From Lelliottia nimipressuralis (GTDB lineage Bacteria; Pseudomonadota; Gammaproteobacteria; Enterobacterales; Enterobacteriaceae), in NCBI RefSeq assembly GCF_004402045.1, contig NZ_SOMG01000030.1, positions 1,116,001 to 1,180,000 of the forward strand: a stretch of 64,000 bases of DNA. The letters are read 5' to 3'. This document shows positions 39,785 through 48,294 of the stretch, piece after piece (positions within the stretch are counted from its first letter, which is position 1; each line of letters begins with the position of its first letter). Below the pieces are notes generated by a model that was not told the DNA's origin, made no database searches, and was given only the letters and a program-made list of their open reading frames with translations. The translations under genes were made by a program, and so were the position numbers.

Positions 39785-40726
39785 GTGTCAAATACGCGCC
39801 TGCAAGACGATGCGCCACATTCGCATCGTACCCATATCATTTCCGAACTGGTGAAAGGTAAACTCGTTCCAGGCCCTATCTGGCAAAAACGCGAGTACCG
39901 TCTCAAATTTCTGTTACGTTCACTGCTGTTCTGGTCTTCCACGCATCGCATGCTCGATGCGCTGGCTCGCCGCGACGATTTCGATCAGTTGCTGGCATCG
40001 CAAATCACCCTGCCAAGTAAAACACACCGCCAGTATCTGATGCGTGGTATGAACGCTAACGCACGGGCCGACGCCATCATCAGCCATTATCAGTGGATTG
40101 ACTCCCTGAAAGACGCCGAGCTAATCGCCGCTTTAACCGGACCGCAAGAGCAATCAATCGTTGAGTTTCATGCCAAAGATGGCGTGAGCTATAACGTCAA
40201 TGCCATGAATGCCAGCAAAGCAGAGCGTGAGGGCGAGTGTACGCTGTGGCTGCGTGATAACGAAAACACCCTGCTTGCAAGCGTGACATTTTGCGTTGCC
40301 CGCGAAAACGGCGAATATGTTCTGGTTATTGGCGGTCTTCAGGGCCCACGCCGCAGCGTATCCCGTGATGTGATCAAACAGGCAACCCGTGCCTGTCATG
40401 GTCTTTTCCCGAAGCGAGTGTTGATGGAAGTGCTTTTCCAGTTGGCAACGCTCTCCGGTATCAAAGCCATTTATGCGGTCAGCGATGAAGGACACATCTT
40501 CCGTGCGCTGCGTTATCGTCTGAGTAAAGGTCGCCATTTCCATGCCAGCTATGACGAGTTTTGGGCCTCTATCGACGGTCAAAAGCGCTCAACCTTCAGC
40601 TGGCAGCTACCCTTACAGATGGAACGCAAATCCCTTGAGGAGATTGCCAGTAAAAAACGTGCCGAATACCGCCGTCGCTTTGAACTGCTTGATGAAATTG
40701 AAGCGTCCGTTAAATCCCGCTTTTAA
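39785..40726 (+). CDS. VirK/YbjX-family protein (DUF535)
   Basis: 313-residue protein of the DUF535 family, which includes Shigella VirK and E. coli/Salmonella YbjX and VirK. Salmonella members are PhoP-controlled and linked to resistance to antimicrobial peptides and to intracellular survival; the molecular activity is unknown. Conserved family segments include VIGGLQGPRRSVSRD, LFPKRVLMEVLFQLA and SKGRHFHASYDEFW. There is no signal peptide. The GTG start has a GAGG ribosome-binding site 8 nt upstream. E. coli K-12 has no gene at this position, so this is a local insertion or a retained ancestral gene. Confidence 0.88.
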   Translation: MSNTRLQDDAPHSHRTHIISELVKGKLVPGPIWQKREYRLKFLLRSLLFWSSTHRMLDALARRDDFDQLLASQITLPSKTHRQYLMRGMNANARADAIISHYQWIDSLKDAELIAALTGPQEQSIVEFHAKDGVSYNVNAMNASKAEREGECTLWLRDNENTLLASVTFCVARENGEYVLVIGGLQGPRRSVSRDVIKQATRACHGLFPKRVLMEVLFQLATLSGIKAIYAVSDEGHIFRALRYRLSKGRHFHASYDEFWASIDGQKRSTFSWQLPLQMERKSLEEIASKKRAEYRRRFELLDEIEASVKSRF

Positions 40727-40891
40727 GCACGGCTCTTGCTTTTGCTGACTGTACACGAAAATTTAACAAAACAGGCAAAAAGGGCTGGACTTCCGCATGC
40801 TGTGTTGTGTTATGTTTTAACAGGACGTACAGGACGTGCGCGCTGTATGAAAAAGATAACGTTGGGATTACGCGTTTACTTTCATACAGAT

Positions 40892-40994
40892 AAAAAGAGA
40901 CCGAATACGATTCCTGTATTCGGTCCAGGGAAATGGCTCTTGGGAGAGAGCCGTGCGCTAAAAGTTGGCATTAATGCAGGCTAAGTCGCCTTGC
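40892..40994 (-). ncRNA. sdsR: SdsR (RyeB) sigma-S-dependent small RNA
   Basis: Hfq-binding stationary-phase sRNA, almost identical to E. coli SdsR. The minus strand reads GCAAGGCGACTTAGCCTGCA, then the hairpin CGGCTCTC...GAGAGCCG region, and a terminator stem ACCGAATAC / GTATTCGGT followed by CTCTTTTT. A sigma-S-like -10 (CTATTCT, 41006-41000 on the minus strand) is correctly placed. Its position between pphA and yebY is conserved. Known targets include ompD in Salmonella and mutS and tolC in E. coli. Confidence 0.93.
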
Positions 40995-41079
40995 CTTTTA
41001 AGAATAGATGACGACGCCAGGTTTTCCAGTCCACAGTTAAAGCGGTCGGAAAAAAAGCGTCAGAGCATCATTAAAAGTG

Positions 41080-41117
41080 AAAAACCGCAGTGCTTTCGCA
41101 AGCATCTGCGGTTTTTT
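41080..41117. terminator. Bidirectional terminator between SraC and yebY
   Basis: Hairpin with ACCGCAG (41084-41090) and CTGCGGT (41106-41112), extended by an inner GCTT/AAGC, flanked by five A and six T residues. It serves yebY (minus) and the SraC strand (plus). Confidence 0.85.
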
Positions 41118-41133
41118 ATTGGAAACCTGAACG

Positions 41134-41472
41134 TTAGCAGAGCTTGTCGGCGCGCTCGATAAACGGTGCCAGACTCATTTTCTGTCCCGGATGAGCGGGG
41201 TCATCGATCTGAATCACGCCGATCGGCTGGCCGTTGCTCTTGCCGCTGGCCACCTGCTGCTCTGCGGTATCATTTAACGGGTATTGCACCAGCGTGCTCG
41301 GGTTAATCGCATACAGAGCATGGCCCGGACGGCAGGTCAGCATCACCTCTTCGCGATTGAAAGCCCATTTGTCCTTACCCACTTCAAAACGGCTGACGGT
41401 GATAACCTGCGGTGCGGCAAGCGCGCTCCCCGTGCAGGCCAGCAATACGAGAGAAAGTACTGTCTTTTTCAT
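41134..41472 (-). CDS. yebY: Periplasmic protein YebY (DUF2511)
   Basis: 112 aa with a signal peptide (about 1-19, ...GSALA). The mature protein has two cysteines (TCRPGH and the C-terminal residue) that could form a disulfide. It sits 16 nt after copD in the copC-copD-yebY operon and is therefore probably copper-related; activity not established. Confidence 0.92.
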   Translation of the reverse strand: MKKTVLSLVLLACTGSALAAPQVITVSRFEVGKDKWAFNREEVMLTCRPGHALYAINPSTLVQYPLNDTAEQQVASGKSNGQPIGVIQIDDPAHPGQKMSLAPFIERADKLC

Positions 41473-41488
41473 ATGATATTTAACCTTG

Positions 41489-42358
41489 TCAGAAGGGTTC
41501 CCAGGTGGCGAACAGGCTGACCGTTGCCAGCACCAGCGCCCCCAGCACCACTTCTGCCTGTGTCATCCTGATAAAAATCTGTTGTGCCCGCCCGGTCTCC
41601 GGACGAAACCGTGGCACCAGAAAATACCGATTTGCCAGCGCAATTACCACCATCAACGCCACCAGCGCACATTTGAACAACAAAAACTGCACGTAGCCAG
41701 CCTGCCAGGGAATATGGACGCCCAGAATCAATAGCGTATTAACAACGCCGGTGAGCAGCACACCTGCGACGGCGTAATGGCCTACGCGCGAGAAGCGCAT
41801 CATGGTATAGATGGCAGCATTCTGCATGCGCCCTTTCGCCAGACGCATGCAGAACAGCAGCGGCAGTAAACCACCAAGCCAGGTCGCCGCACATAGCAGA
41901 TGAATAGCATGGTTAAGACGCTGCAAAGCCCCCATAGCGCCTTCGTTCATCGCAGCGTGCCCAACTCCAGCGAGCAGGATAAGCTGGCCCATTGCGAGCA
42001 GCAGCAGTCGAGAACCTTTCAGCGGTGCAAGCCATGCTGCACCGACCGTAATCGCAGCAAGTATAATTTGCCACAGCCAGACGCCACCAAACTGTGTCCC
42101 CATCACGCTGCGCCAGACCTCCGGGGCAAGCACATCTCCCCAGCCGCTTCCCATTAACCCGCCCTGCAGCATAAACATCAGGAGAGCAGACGTCAGGCTG
42201 ATTAAGGACGCCACTTTCTGCTGCTGCTCGAAACGCCGGGACATCAGACGGTGGAGAGAGGAAGGCGCAAACCAGACGCTGTAAAGCGCATTGCCAAAAA
42301 CCAGCATTAGCGCCGCAAAATGGATAAAGCGCAACCCGATATAAAACAGCGCCAGCAT
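41489..42358 (-). CDS. copD: Copper-transport membrane protein CopD (YebZ)
   Basis: Integral membrane protein of 289 aa with about eight TM helices, CopD superfamily, thought to move copper across the inner membrane with CopC as periplasmic donor. The family His residues are in [13 protein letters not shown] and [16 protein letters not shown]. It starts 1 nt after the copC stop, so translation is coupled. Confidence 0.93.
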   Translation of the reverse strand: MLALFYIGLRFIHFAALMLVFGNALYSVWFAPSSLHRLMSRRFEQQQKVASLISLTSALLMFMLQGGLMGSGWGDVLAPEVWRSVMGTQFGGVWLWQIILAAITVGAAWLAPLKGSRLLLLAMGQLILLAGVGHAAMNEGAMGALQRLNHAIHLLCAATWLGGLLPLLFCMRLAKGRMQNAAIYTMMRFSRVGHYAVAGVLLTGVVNTLLILGVHIPWQAGYVQFLLFKCALVALMVVIALANRYFLVPRFRPETGRAQQIFIRMTQAEVVLGALVLATVSLFATWEPF

Positions 42359-42359
42359 G

Positions 42360-42731
42360 CTATTTCACGCTAAAGTAATAGCTGCCTATGGTTTTATGGC
42401 CGTCCACAGAGACCACATGCCAGTCGACCTGGTAAATCCCTGACGTCAGCGTTTGCTCCAGCGGCACGGTGAGCTGAGCCTTGTTCTTTTCGTCTCGCGT
42501 AGCGGTACCCGTCCTGATGGCCTGCTTTTGCGCATCCGTTACCACCACACCGCTAAATCCAGGTTCGATACCTTCAGAAAAATTCAGCGTAAGCGCCTGC
42601 GGCGCGGTTACCAGGCTATCAGCCGCCGGGATCTGCTGTTTAAGATGCGCATGTGCCAGCACGGAGGGCGTAACAAGAGTCGAGGCCAGAAAAACCAGTG
42701 CGCCTACCGCACGGGAAGCGGAGAAACTCAT
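42360..42731 (-). CDS. copC: Periplasmic copper-binding protein CopC (YobA)
   Basis: 123 aa. After the signal peptide (about 1-23) the mature protein begins [10 protein letters not shown], the N-terminal His being the CopC Cu(II) ligand. Near the C-terminus [20 protein letters not shown] carries the other His residues. The ATG at 42731 has AAGGA 9 nt upstream; an ATG at 42740 touches that site. First gene of copC-copD-yebY. Confidence 0.93.
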   Translation of the reverse strand: MSFSASRAVGALVFLASTLVTPSVLAHAHLKQQIPAADSLVTAPQALTLNFSEGIEPGFSGVVVTDAQKQAIRTGTATRDEKNKAQLTVPLEQTLTSGIYQVDWHVVSVDGHKTIGSYYFSVK

Positions 42732-42868
42732 CGCAATCATTCCTTTTTGTTATGTCTGTATGCTAAAGAATAATGCTGTATAATAAACGAGTCGAGGATC
42801 ATCCCGCCCCCGCTTGTCATCGTCGTGCAATCGCGGTAACGTTGCCGCCGCATAATAAGGAGAAGGTA

Positions 42869-43099
42869 ATGAAGATCAATCTGGCCGCCCTTCCTCAGGA
42901 CGAGATGGATAAAGTGAATGTCGATCTCGCTGCCGCTGGCGTCGCTTTCAAAGAGCGTTACAACATGCCCATCGTGGCTGAAGTCGTTGAACGTGAACAA
43001 CCCGCCCATCTGCGCGACTGGTTTCGCGAAAGGTTAATCGCCCACCGTCTCGCCTCGGTCAACCTCTCACGTCTACCGTACGAGCCTAAAGTTAAATAA
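42869..43099 (+). CDS. holE: DNA polymerase III theta subunit
   Basis: 76-residue accessory subunit of the Pol III core (with DnaE and DnaQ) that stabilises the proofreading subunit. From [20 protein letters not shown] to the C-terminus it is close to E. coli HolE; the first dozen residues differ. An AAGGAGAAGG ribosome-binding site precedes the ATG at 42869; the longer open frame from 42773 is not conserved. Confidence 0.95.
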   Translation: MKINLAALPQDEMDKVNVDLAAAGVAFKERYNMPIVAEVVEREQPAHLRDWFRERLIAHRLASVNLSRLPYEPKVK

Positions 43100-43209
43100 G
43101 CTTAACGAGTCGTTACATTTCCTTACGCGGAATCTGCCAGGATAAGAAGACCCTGATTAATTTAGGTGTATTCTTAAATCCCTGCGACTCAGTGTATAAG
43201 GAAGTCACG

Positions 43210-43860
43210 ATGTCACATTGGAATATAGCGGCAGCCCAGTATGGCGGGCAGCATCAGAATATCGATGAACACGTTACGCACCACCTCCGCTTCATTGCTG
43301 AAGCAGCACGGCAGCATTGCGATTTGCTGGTATTCCCTGAACTCTCATTGACGGGCTCAGACGCGCCGATGTTACCTTCCCCACCCGGCGACGCGCAGCT
43401 GCAACCCCTGCTTAACGCAGCACATTTTTATCGGATTACGGTTATTGCCGGGCTCCCCCTTGAGCTGAATGGCCACTGCCAGAAAGGCCTCGTGCTGTTT
43501 TCGCCCTCTCGCCAGAGCATTTTGCGCTATCCCCAGGGGAGCGGAGCAAGTCTGGTGCCAGGAGATAAACAGCTCACCATCATTGATGCACATGCTGATT
43601 CCCCCCTTCTCGATCCCAGGGCAACGCTTGTTACCAGCTGTCAGTCTGTGGGGGATAACCGCTGGCGGCAGTCCATCAGTTCCCTGCAGCGATTTGCGCA
43701 TAAATATGCCATTGCGGTGTTAATGGCGAATGCCTGCGGCGGCAGCGCGCTGTGGGATGAAAAAGGCCAGCTGATCGTCCGGGCGGATAAAGGCGAGCTG
43801 CTGTTAACCGGCACGCTCAGCAGACGGGGTTGGCAAGGCGATATCATTCCTTTAGGCTAA
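43210..43860 (+). CDS. yobB: Carbon-nitrogen hydrolase family protein YobB
   Basis: 216-residue nitrilase-superfamily protein; substrate unknown. The catalytic Glu is in LLVFPELSLTG and the nucleophilic Cys in MANACGGSALWDE. The usual catalytic-lysine motif is not clear (ILRYPQGSGASLVPG in its place, and I recall E. coli YobB being similar), so activity is uncertain. The ATG at 43210 has AAGGAAG 5 nt upstream. exoX follows after 24 nt. Confidence 0.88.
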   Translation: MSHWNIAAAQYGGQHQNIDEHVTHHLRFIAEAARQHCDLLVFPELSLTGSDAPMLPSPPGDAQLQPLLNAAHFYRITVIAGLPLELNGHCQKGLVLFSPSRQSILRYPQGSGASLVPGDKQLTIIDAHADSPLLDPRATLVTSCQSVGDNRWRQSISSLQRFAHKYAIAVLMANACGGSALWDEKGQLIVRADKGELLLTGTLSRRGWQGDIIPLG

Positions 43861-43884
43861 GCGTTTTAAGCTCAGGAGTTTTCC

Positions 43885-44547
43885 ATGCTGCGCGTCATCG
43901 ATACCGAAACTTGCGATCTTCAGGGCGGAATTGTGGAAGTGGCCTCTGTCGACGTGGTGGACGGTAAAATCGTCAACCCAATGAGCCATCTGGTGCGTCC
44001 CGATCGCCCCATCAGCCCACAGGCAATGGCTATCCATCGCATTACCGAATCGATGGTGGCGGATAAGCCATGGATAGAAGAGATCATTCCCCACTATTAC
44101 GGTAGCCCGTGGTACGTCGCGCATAACGCCAGCTTTGACCGCCGGGTGTTACCTGAAATGCCAGGTGAATGGATTTGTACCATGAAGCTGGCGCGCCGCC
44201 TCTGGCCGGGGATTAAATACAGTAACATGGCGCTGTACAAGTCCCGCAAGCTCAGCGTTCGTACCCCCGAGGGACTTCACCATCACCGCGCCCTGTATGA
44301 CTGCTATATCACCGCCGCGCTACTCATTGATATAATGAATATCTCTGGCTGGACGCCGGATGATATGGCGACAATTACCGGTCGCCCTGCGCTTCTGACC
44401 ACGTTCACCTTTGGTAAATACCGGGGCAAAGCGGTGTCGGATATTGCGGATAAAGACCCGGGCTATTTGCGCTGGCTGTATAACAACCTCGACAAAATGA
44501 GCCCGGAGCTGCGCTTAACGCTGAAACATTATCTGGGCGAGGCTTAA
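43885..44547 (+). CDS. exoX: Exodeoxyribonuclease X
   Basis: DEDDh 3'-5' exonuclease in mismatch repair and UV repair. It is 220 aa. D6 and E8 are in [22 protein letters not shown] carries the next Asp; [13 protein letters not shown] carries the His/Asp pair. The C-terminus ([20 protein letters not shown]) is conserved. The stop overlaps the convergent ptrB stop by 4 nt. Confidence 0.95.
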   Translation: MLRVIDTETCDLQGGIVEVASVDVVDGKIVNPMSHLVRPDRPISPQAMAIHRITESMVADKPWIEEIIPHYYGSPWYVAHNASFDRRVLPEMPGEWICTMKLARRLWPGIKYSNMALYKSRKLSVRTPEGLHHHRALYDCYITAALLIDIMNISGWTPDDMATITGRPALLTTFTFGKYRGKAVSDIADKDPGYLRWLYNNLDKMSPELRLTLKHYLGEA

Positions 44548-46604
44548 CGCTCCGCACGGCCTGGCAGCGTGTCCTGCGCCAGGCCTATCAAAAAGGCATA
44601 TTCCAGTGCTACCCCTTCATACGATTTAAACCGTCCCGATTTCCCGCCGTGTCCGGAGTCCATGTCCGTACACAGCAGCAACAGATTGTCATCGGTTTTC
44701 AGTTCCCGCAGTTTTGCCACCCATTTTGCTGGCTCCCAGTATTGAACCTGAGAATCATGCAAACCGGTAGTCACCAGCATATGGGGATAGGCTTTTGCCT
44801 CCACGTTGTCGTACGGGCTGTACTCTTTCATATAGCGGTAGTAGAGCTCATCCTGCGGATTTCCCCACTCTTCAAACTCCCCGGTTGTAAGTGGGATGGA
44901 TTCATCGAGCATGGTCGTGACCACATCGACAAAAGGAACCTGCGCGACAATCCCCTTAAAGCGGTCGGGACGTTGGTTGATAACCGCCCCCATCAGCATG
45001 CCGCCCGCGCTGCCGCCCATTCCAAAGCAGAGCTGCGGATCGCCATAGCCCTGCTCAACCAGCGCATCGCAGACGTCGAGGTAGTCATTAAACGTGTTTT
45101 TCTTTTTCAGGAACTTCCCGTCTTCATACCAGTGCTGCCCCAGTTCGCCGCCGCCGCGAATATGGGCGATGGCAAAAACGAAGCCGCGATCGAGCAGGCT
45201 TAACCTGCTGCTGCTGAAATCGGCGTCCATGCTTGAGCCATAAGAGCCGTAGCCGTAGACCAGGATCGGATTTTTGCCTTTCTGGAAATGTGCTTTGTGA
45301 TAGACGAGCGAGACGGGCACTTCCACCCCATCGCGGGCGATAACCCACACGTGCTCGCTTCGGTAGTTTTCAGACTCAAACCCTTTTACCTCGGTCTGTT
45401 TAATCACCTGACGCTGCCCGGTATCCATATCCAGCTCAAACAGGGTGTCCGGTGTGGTCATGGATGAGTAGCCATAGCGTAACCGCGACGACTCGGGTTC
45501 AGGGTTGAAACCAATCCACGTCACGTAGGCCGGGTCGTCGAACGCAATCCCCACCACTTCCCGGGTTTTACGGTTAATTTGCCGGATACTGGTCAGCCCC
45601 CGCTGGCGCTCTTCCACCACCAGCCAGTCGGTAAACAGGGTGAACCCTTCCAGCATCACCTGATCCCGCGCGGGAATAAGTACCTCCCATTTGCGCTCAT
45701 CGCGCACTTTGGTTTTATAAAGACCAAAGTTTTTGCCCTCGCGATTCGAACGCAAATAAAAACTGTGCTGGAAGTGATCCAGGCTGTACTCATGATCCTT
45801 GCGGCGCGGCAGGAAGCAGAGCGGCTGGGCATCAGGCAGTTCGGCGTCCAGCAGCAGGACTTCCGACGTCGTCGCGCTGGCAAGGACGATAATCACATAG
45901 TGGCGTGAAGAGGTTTTATGCAGGCTGACATAGAACGTTTCGTCTTTCTCTTCATAGACCAGTTCGTCGTCTGCGGAGTCCGTCCCCACGGTGTGTCGCC
46001 ATACCTGATAAGGCAGCAGCGTGGAAGCATGCTTTTTGACGTAGTAAACCGTCTCGGAATCATTCGCCCAGACAAAATCCGGGGAAACGTTCTCCAGCAT
46101 TTCAGGATACCAGTTACCGGTGTCCAGATTGCGAAAACGCAGGCCATACTGGCGACGGGAGAGGTAATCCTCCGCCAGCGCCATCACCGCGTTATCCGGA
46201 GAAATGGACATGCCGCCCAGAGTATAAAACTCGCTGTGGGCAGCGCGCTGGTTGGCATCCAGCAGAATATCCCACTCGTCCCATTCTGCGCTTAACACCG
46301 ACTGACGCTGGTAGATGGGATACTCATTGCCGGGCTCGTAAATATGGCGATAGCGATAGCCGTTTTTGGTCCAGGGCGCGGAGATATCGCGCTGGGGAAT
46401 GCGCTGCACCATTTCATTCAGCAACTGGTCCTGAAGCGTTTGCTGGCTGGACATGACCTTGCGGCCATAGTCGTTTTCCTCGTGCAGGTAGTCGAGCACC
46501 TCTGGCCGGGAGCGTGAATCGTCCCGTAGCCAGTAATAGTTGTCTATGCGCGTATCGCCATGCGTGGTGATCGCATAAGGAGTACGTCGGGCTTTCGGTG
46601 GCAT
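44544..46604 (-). CDS. ptrB: Oligopeptidase B
   Basis: Cytoplasmic serine peptidase of the prolyl oligopeptidase family cleaving peptides after Lys or Arg. It is 686 aa, with an N-terminal beta-propeller (about 70-400) and a C-terminal alpha/beta-hydrolase domain. The nucleophile is in [12 protein letters not shown]; the catalytic Asp is in [16 protein letters not shown] and the His in [12 protein letters not shown]. Upstream lies the accessory block. Confidence 0.96.
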   Translation of the reverse strand: MPPKARRTPYAITTHGDTRIDNYYWLRDDSRSRPEVLDYLHEENDYGRKVMSSQQTLQDQLLNEMVQRIPQRDISAPWTKNGYRYRHIYEPGNEYPIYQRQSVLSAEWDEWDILLDANQRAAHSEFYTLGGMSISPDNAVMALAEDYLSRRQYGLRFRNLDTGNWYPEMLENVSPDFVWANDSETVYYVKKHASTLLPYQVWRHTVGTDSADDELVYEEKDETFYVSLHKTSSRHYVIIVLASATTSEVLLLDAELPDAQPLCFLPRRKDHEYSLDHFQHSFYLRSNREGKNFGLYKTKVRDERKWEVLIPARDQVMLEGFTLFTDWLVVEERQRGLTSIRQINRKTREVVGIAFDDPAYVTWIGFNPEPESSRLRYGYSSMTTPDTLFELDMDTGQRQVIKQTEVKGFESENYRSEHVWVIARDGVEVPVSLVYHKAHFQKGKNPILVYGYGSYGSSMDADFSSSRLSLLDRGFVFAIAHIRGGGELGQHWYEDGKFLKKKNTFNDYLDVCDALVEQGYGDPQLCFGMGGSAGGMLMGAVINQRPDRFKGIVAQVPFVDVVTTMLDESIPLTTGEFEEWGNPQDELYYRYMKEYSPYDNVEAKAYPHMLVTTGLHDSQVQYWEPAKWVAKLRELKTDDNLLLLCTDMDSGHGGKSGRFKSYEGVALEYAFLIGLAQDTLPGRAER

Positions 46605-46803
46605 GTCATCATTCTTTTAAGTTTTACACCCTATAAGGTTGGCAAAACCCACGCATGATGCAAGCGAAACAGTGTCGCAGCCCATGCGTTAAGGTAACTC
46701 CGCTGCATAACGTGATCGACATCAATGGCGGCACGGCTGAGGCAATAGAGTTCAGGCGGCTGATGTCGATGGATAATTCCCAGTTACGGTTTTGCATGCC
46801 GCC

Positions 46804-47007
46804 TCAGTTGTTTTCTGACTGAGACCCGCTATTATCCCATTGCTTAATTTCACCTTTATTATTGGGATAATAAGTATAAGTAACTTCGATAAATATTTTC
46901 ACATGCGGCGTAACCCAATAATCGAAGGTGTCATTTTTCGCCGTCATGCTAAAACGGGTTTCCTGATAACCAGCGATAACACCTGCCCTATACTGGTCTA
47001 TTGAATG
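46804..47007 (-). pseudogene. Coding-like remnant, C-terminal fragment B
   Basis: Open minus-strand frame of 67 codons without an early start codon. It contains AGYQETRFSMTAKNDTFDYW and VKIFIEVTYTYYPNN, alternating hydrophobic/polar stretches as in a beta-rich exported protein, and ends in a hydrophilic tail. An ATG at residue 21 would give only 47 residues. I do not recognise the family. Because it starts where fragment A stops, in the neighbouring frame, the two may be one gene broken by a frameshift. Confidence 0.4.
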
Positions 47008-47138
47008 TTATAAGTTACTAACACGTCTCCCATGCGGTCTCCTATACTTACTTTCCCAACGAACGTGGCTCTGCTATACAGCGCGGTAAGCAAAACCGTC
47101 ACTGAACCGTTACTGCCAGCGTATAATAGATATAGCGA
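46998..47138 (-). pseudogene. Coding-like remnant, fragment A
   Basis: 46-codon open frame ending TAG. It reads ...GSVTVLLTALYSRATFVGKV then SIGDRMGDVLVTYNIQ; the ending resembles the last strands of secreted pilin or spore-coat-U-like domains (weak match). There is no start codon with a Shine-Dalgarno sequence, and the 5' side runs into the divergent MFS gene, so it would be a truncated relic. Confidence 0.35.
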
Positions 47139-47163
47139 TCAATTGTTGCGGTAAAAACGGATT

Positions 47164-48294
47164 ATGATATCAATTAAGAGATTGATTGCATTAATTTTTT
47201 CGGTTTCGGTGTTTAGTCTGACTTATGGACTTAGTTCACCGCTCATCGCTTTTAAATTACATGCCGCAGGGATGAGTGAAAGTATGCTCGGCTTTAACGC
47301 CGCCATGCATGCCGTCGGCGTATTTATTATCGCCCCATTTTTACCCGCTTTATTTCATAAGTTTCGTCCGGTTACTTTGATAGTGGCATCGCTGACAGCG
47401 ATAGCCATCATTTTTATGTTATTCACCGTTGTCCCTCTGCCGGTTTGGTTTGTGTTACGCATGGGGCTGGGGCTATTCAGTGAAATCATCATGGTGCAAA
47501 CTGAGACCTGGCTTAACGGAAGCACGGTCGAGCGGGCAAGGGGAAAAGTGCTGGCACTGTATACCAGTGGCATGTCTCTTGGCTTTGCCTCCGGACCGCT
47601 AATTCTGGCATGGACAGGCAGCAAGGGCGATCTTGCCTTTTATGCCGCAGCCCTGCTGGCAGCAATCGCCATTATTCTTATCGCCGCCACGGGCATGCCC
47701 CGGACTAACGGACATCACGATACTCCCTCAACACTTCGTGATAGCCTGAAGCTGGCAACATTGCCGGTGATAGCCACGATGCTGAACGCCTCAGTAGAAG
47801 TTCTTGGGATGAATTTTCTGTCACTGTACGCAACCCGGTTAGGCTGGAGTGAATCCGCGTCAGCTCTTCTGATTTCGGTGCTAATGTTTGGCGCTATTAT
47901 TTTGCAGTTACCCATTGGCTGGCTAGCCGATAAGGTTAACCGGTTGATGTTGATGAGATCCCTGGCGTTTATCGCTGCTGTACTGGCGTTTGTCTGGCCA
48001 CATATTCTCGCGTTTCACTTGCTCTCTTACGCCATGCTGTTTCTCTGGGGGGGAATTTTCGTCGGTATTTATACCGTCGCCATCACCTGGGTAGGGGAGC
48101 GTTTTAAGGGAGGGCAACTGGCGGGGATCTACGCCGCTATGTCGGTGGCCTGGGGCGTCGGCGCGATGGCCGGACCGCTTCTGGGTGGTGTTGCGATGCA
48201 GTTTTCCCTGCATGGGCTGCCCTGGCTGACAGCTGCACTGTGCCTGCTGTTTGCCCTGGTCAGCCTGTTTCGTCCGTTCAGAAGCTATAGCTAA
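47164..48294 (+). CDS. MFS transporter of unknown substrate
   Basis: 376-residue major facilitator with 12 predicted TM helices. Landmarks are WLADKVNRLMLMR (motif A-like loop after TM8), LVPLPV-type loops and MVQTETWLNGSTVERARGKV in the loop after TM4, a pattern seen in the YcaD-like group. It is not present at this place in E. coli K-12. The ribosome-binding site is poor (ACGGATT). Its 3' end overlaps the convergent fusion gene by 17 bp. Confidence 0.85.
   Translation: MISIKRLIALIFSVSVFSLTYGLSSPLIAFKLHAAGMSESMLGFNAAMHAVGVFIIAPFLPALFHKFRPVTLIVASLTAIAIIFMLFTVVPLPVWFVLRMGLGLFSEIIMVQTETWLNGSTVERARGKVLALYTSGMSLGFASGPLILAWTGSKGDLAFYAAALLAAIAIILIAATGMPRTNGHHDTPSTLRDSLKLATLPVIATMLNASVEVLGMNFLSLYATRLGWSESASALLISVLMFGAIILQLPIGWLADKVNRLMLMRSLAFIAAVLAFVWPHILAFHLLSYAMLFLWGGIFVGIYTVAITWVGERFKGGQLAGIYAAMSVAWGVGAMAGPLLGGVAMQFSLHGLPWLTAALCLLFALVSLFRPFRSYS

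Larger units (their letters stand above)
40840..41117 (+). ncRNA. sraC: SraC (RyeA) antisense RNA
   Basis: On the strand opposite SdsR. In E. coli SraC (about 250-275 nt) covers the whole of SdsR in antisense. The plus-strand transcript here would end at the terminator near 41117. The 5' end is not visible from sequence and is set by length; a 10-bp inverted repeat (40843-40852 with 40880-40889) lies near it. Confidence 0.55.
46605..47163. other. Intergenic region between ptrB and the MFS gene
   Basis: 559 bp without an intact gene. It contains the ptrB promoter side, a 10-bp inverted repeat (46715-46724 ATCGACATCA with 46761-46770), two minus-strand coding-like fragments (listed separately) and the presumed MFS promoter. 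E. coli carries yebE, yebF and yebG next to ptrB; no trace of them was recognised here. Confidence 0.6.

Noticed and set aside
40736-40984. 82-codon plus-strand open frame over the sdsR locus
   Set aside because: It is antisense to the highly conserved SdsR RNA and inside the SraC transcript; no ribosome-binding site and no protein-like composition.
46624-46797. 57-codon minus-strand open frame (MQNRNWELSIDISRL...) upstream of ptrB
   Set aside because: No Shine-Dalgarno, Cys-rich random-looking C-terminus, and it covers the likely ptrB promoter. Kept only as a remote possibility.
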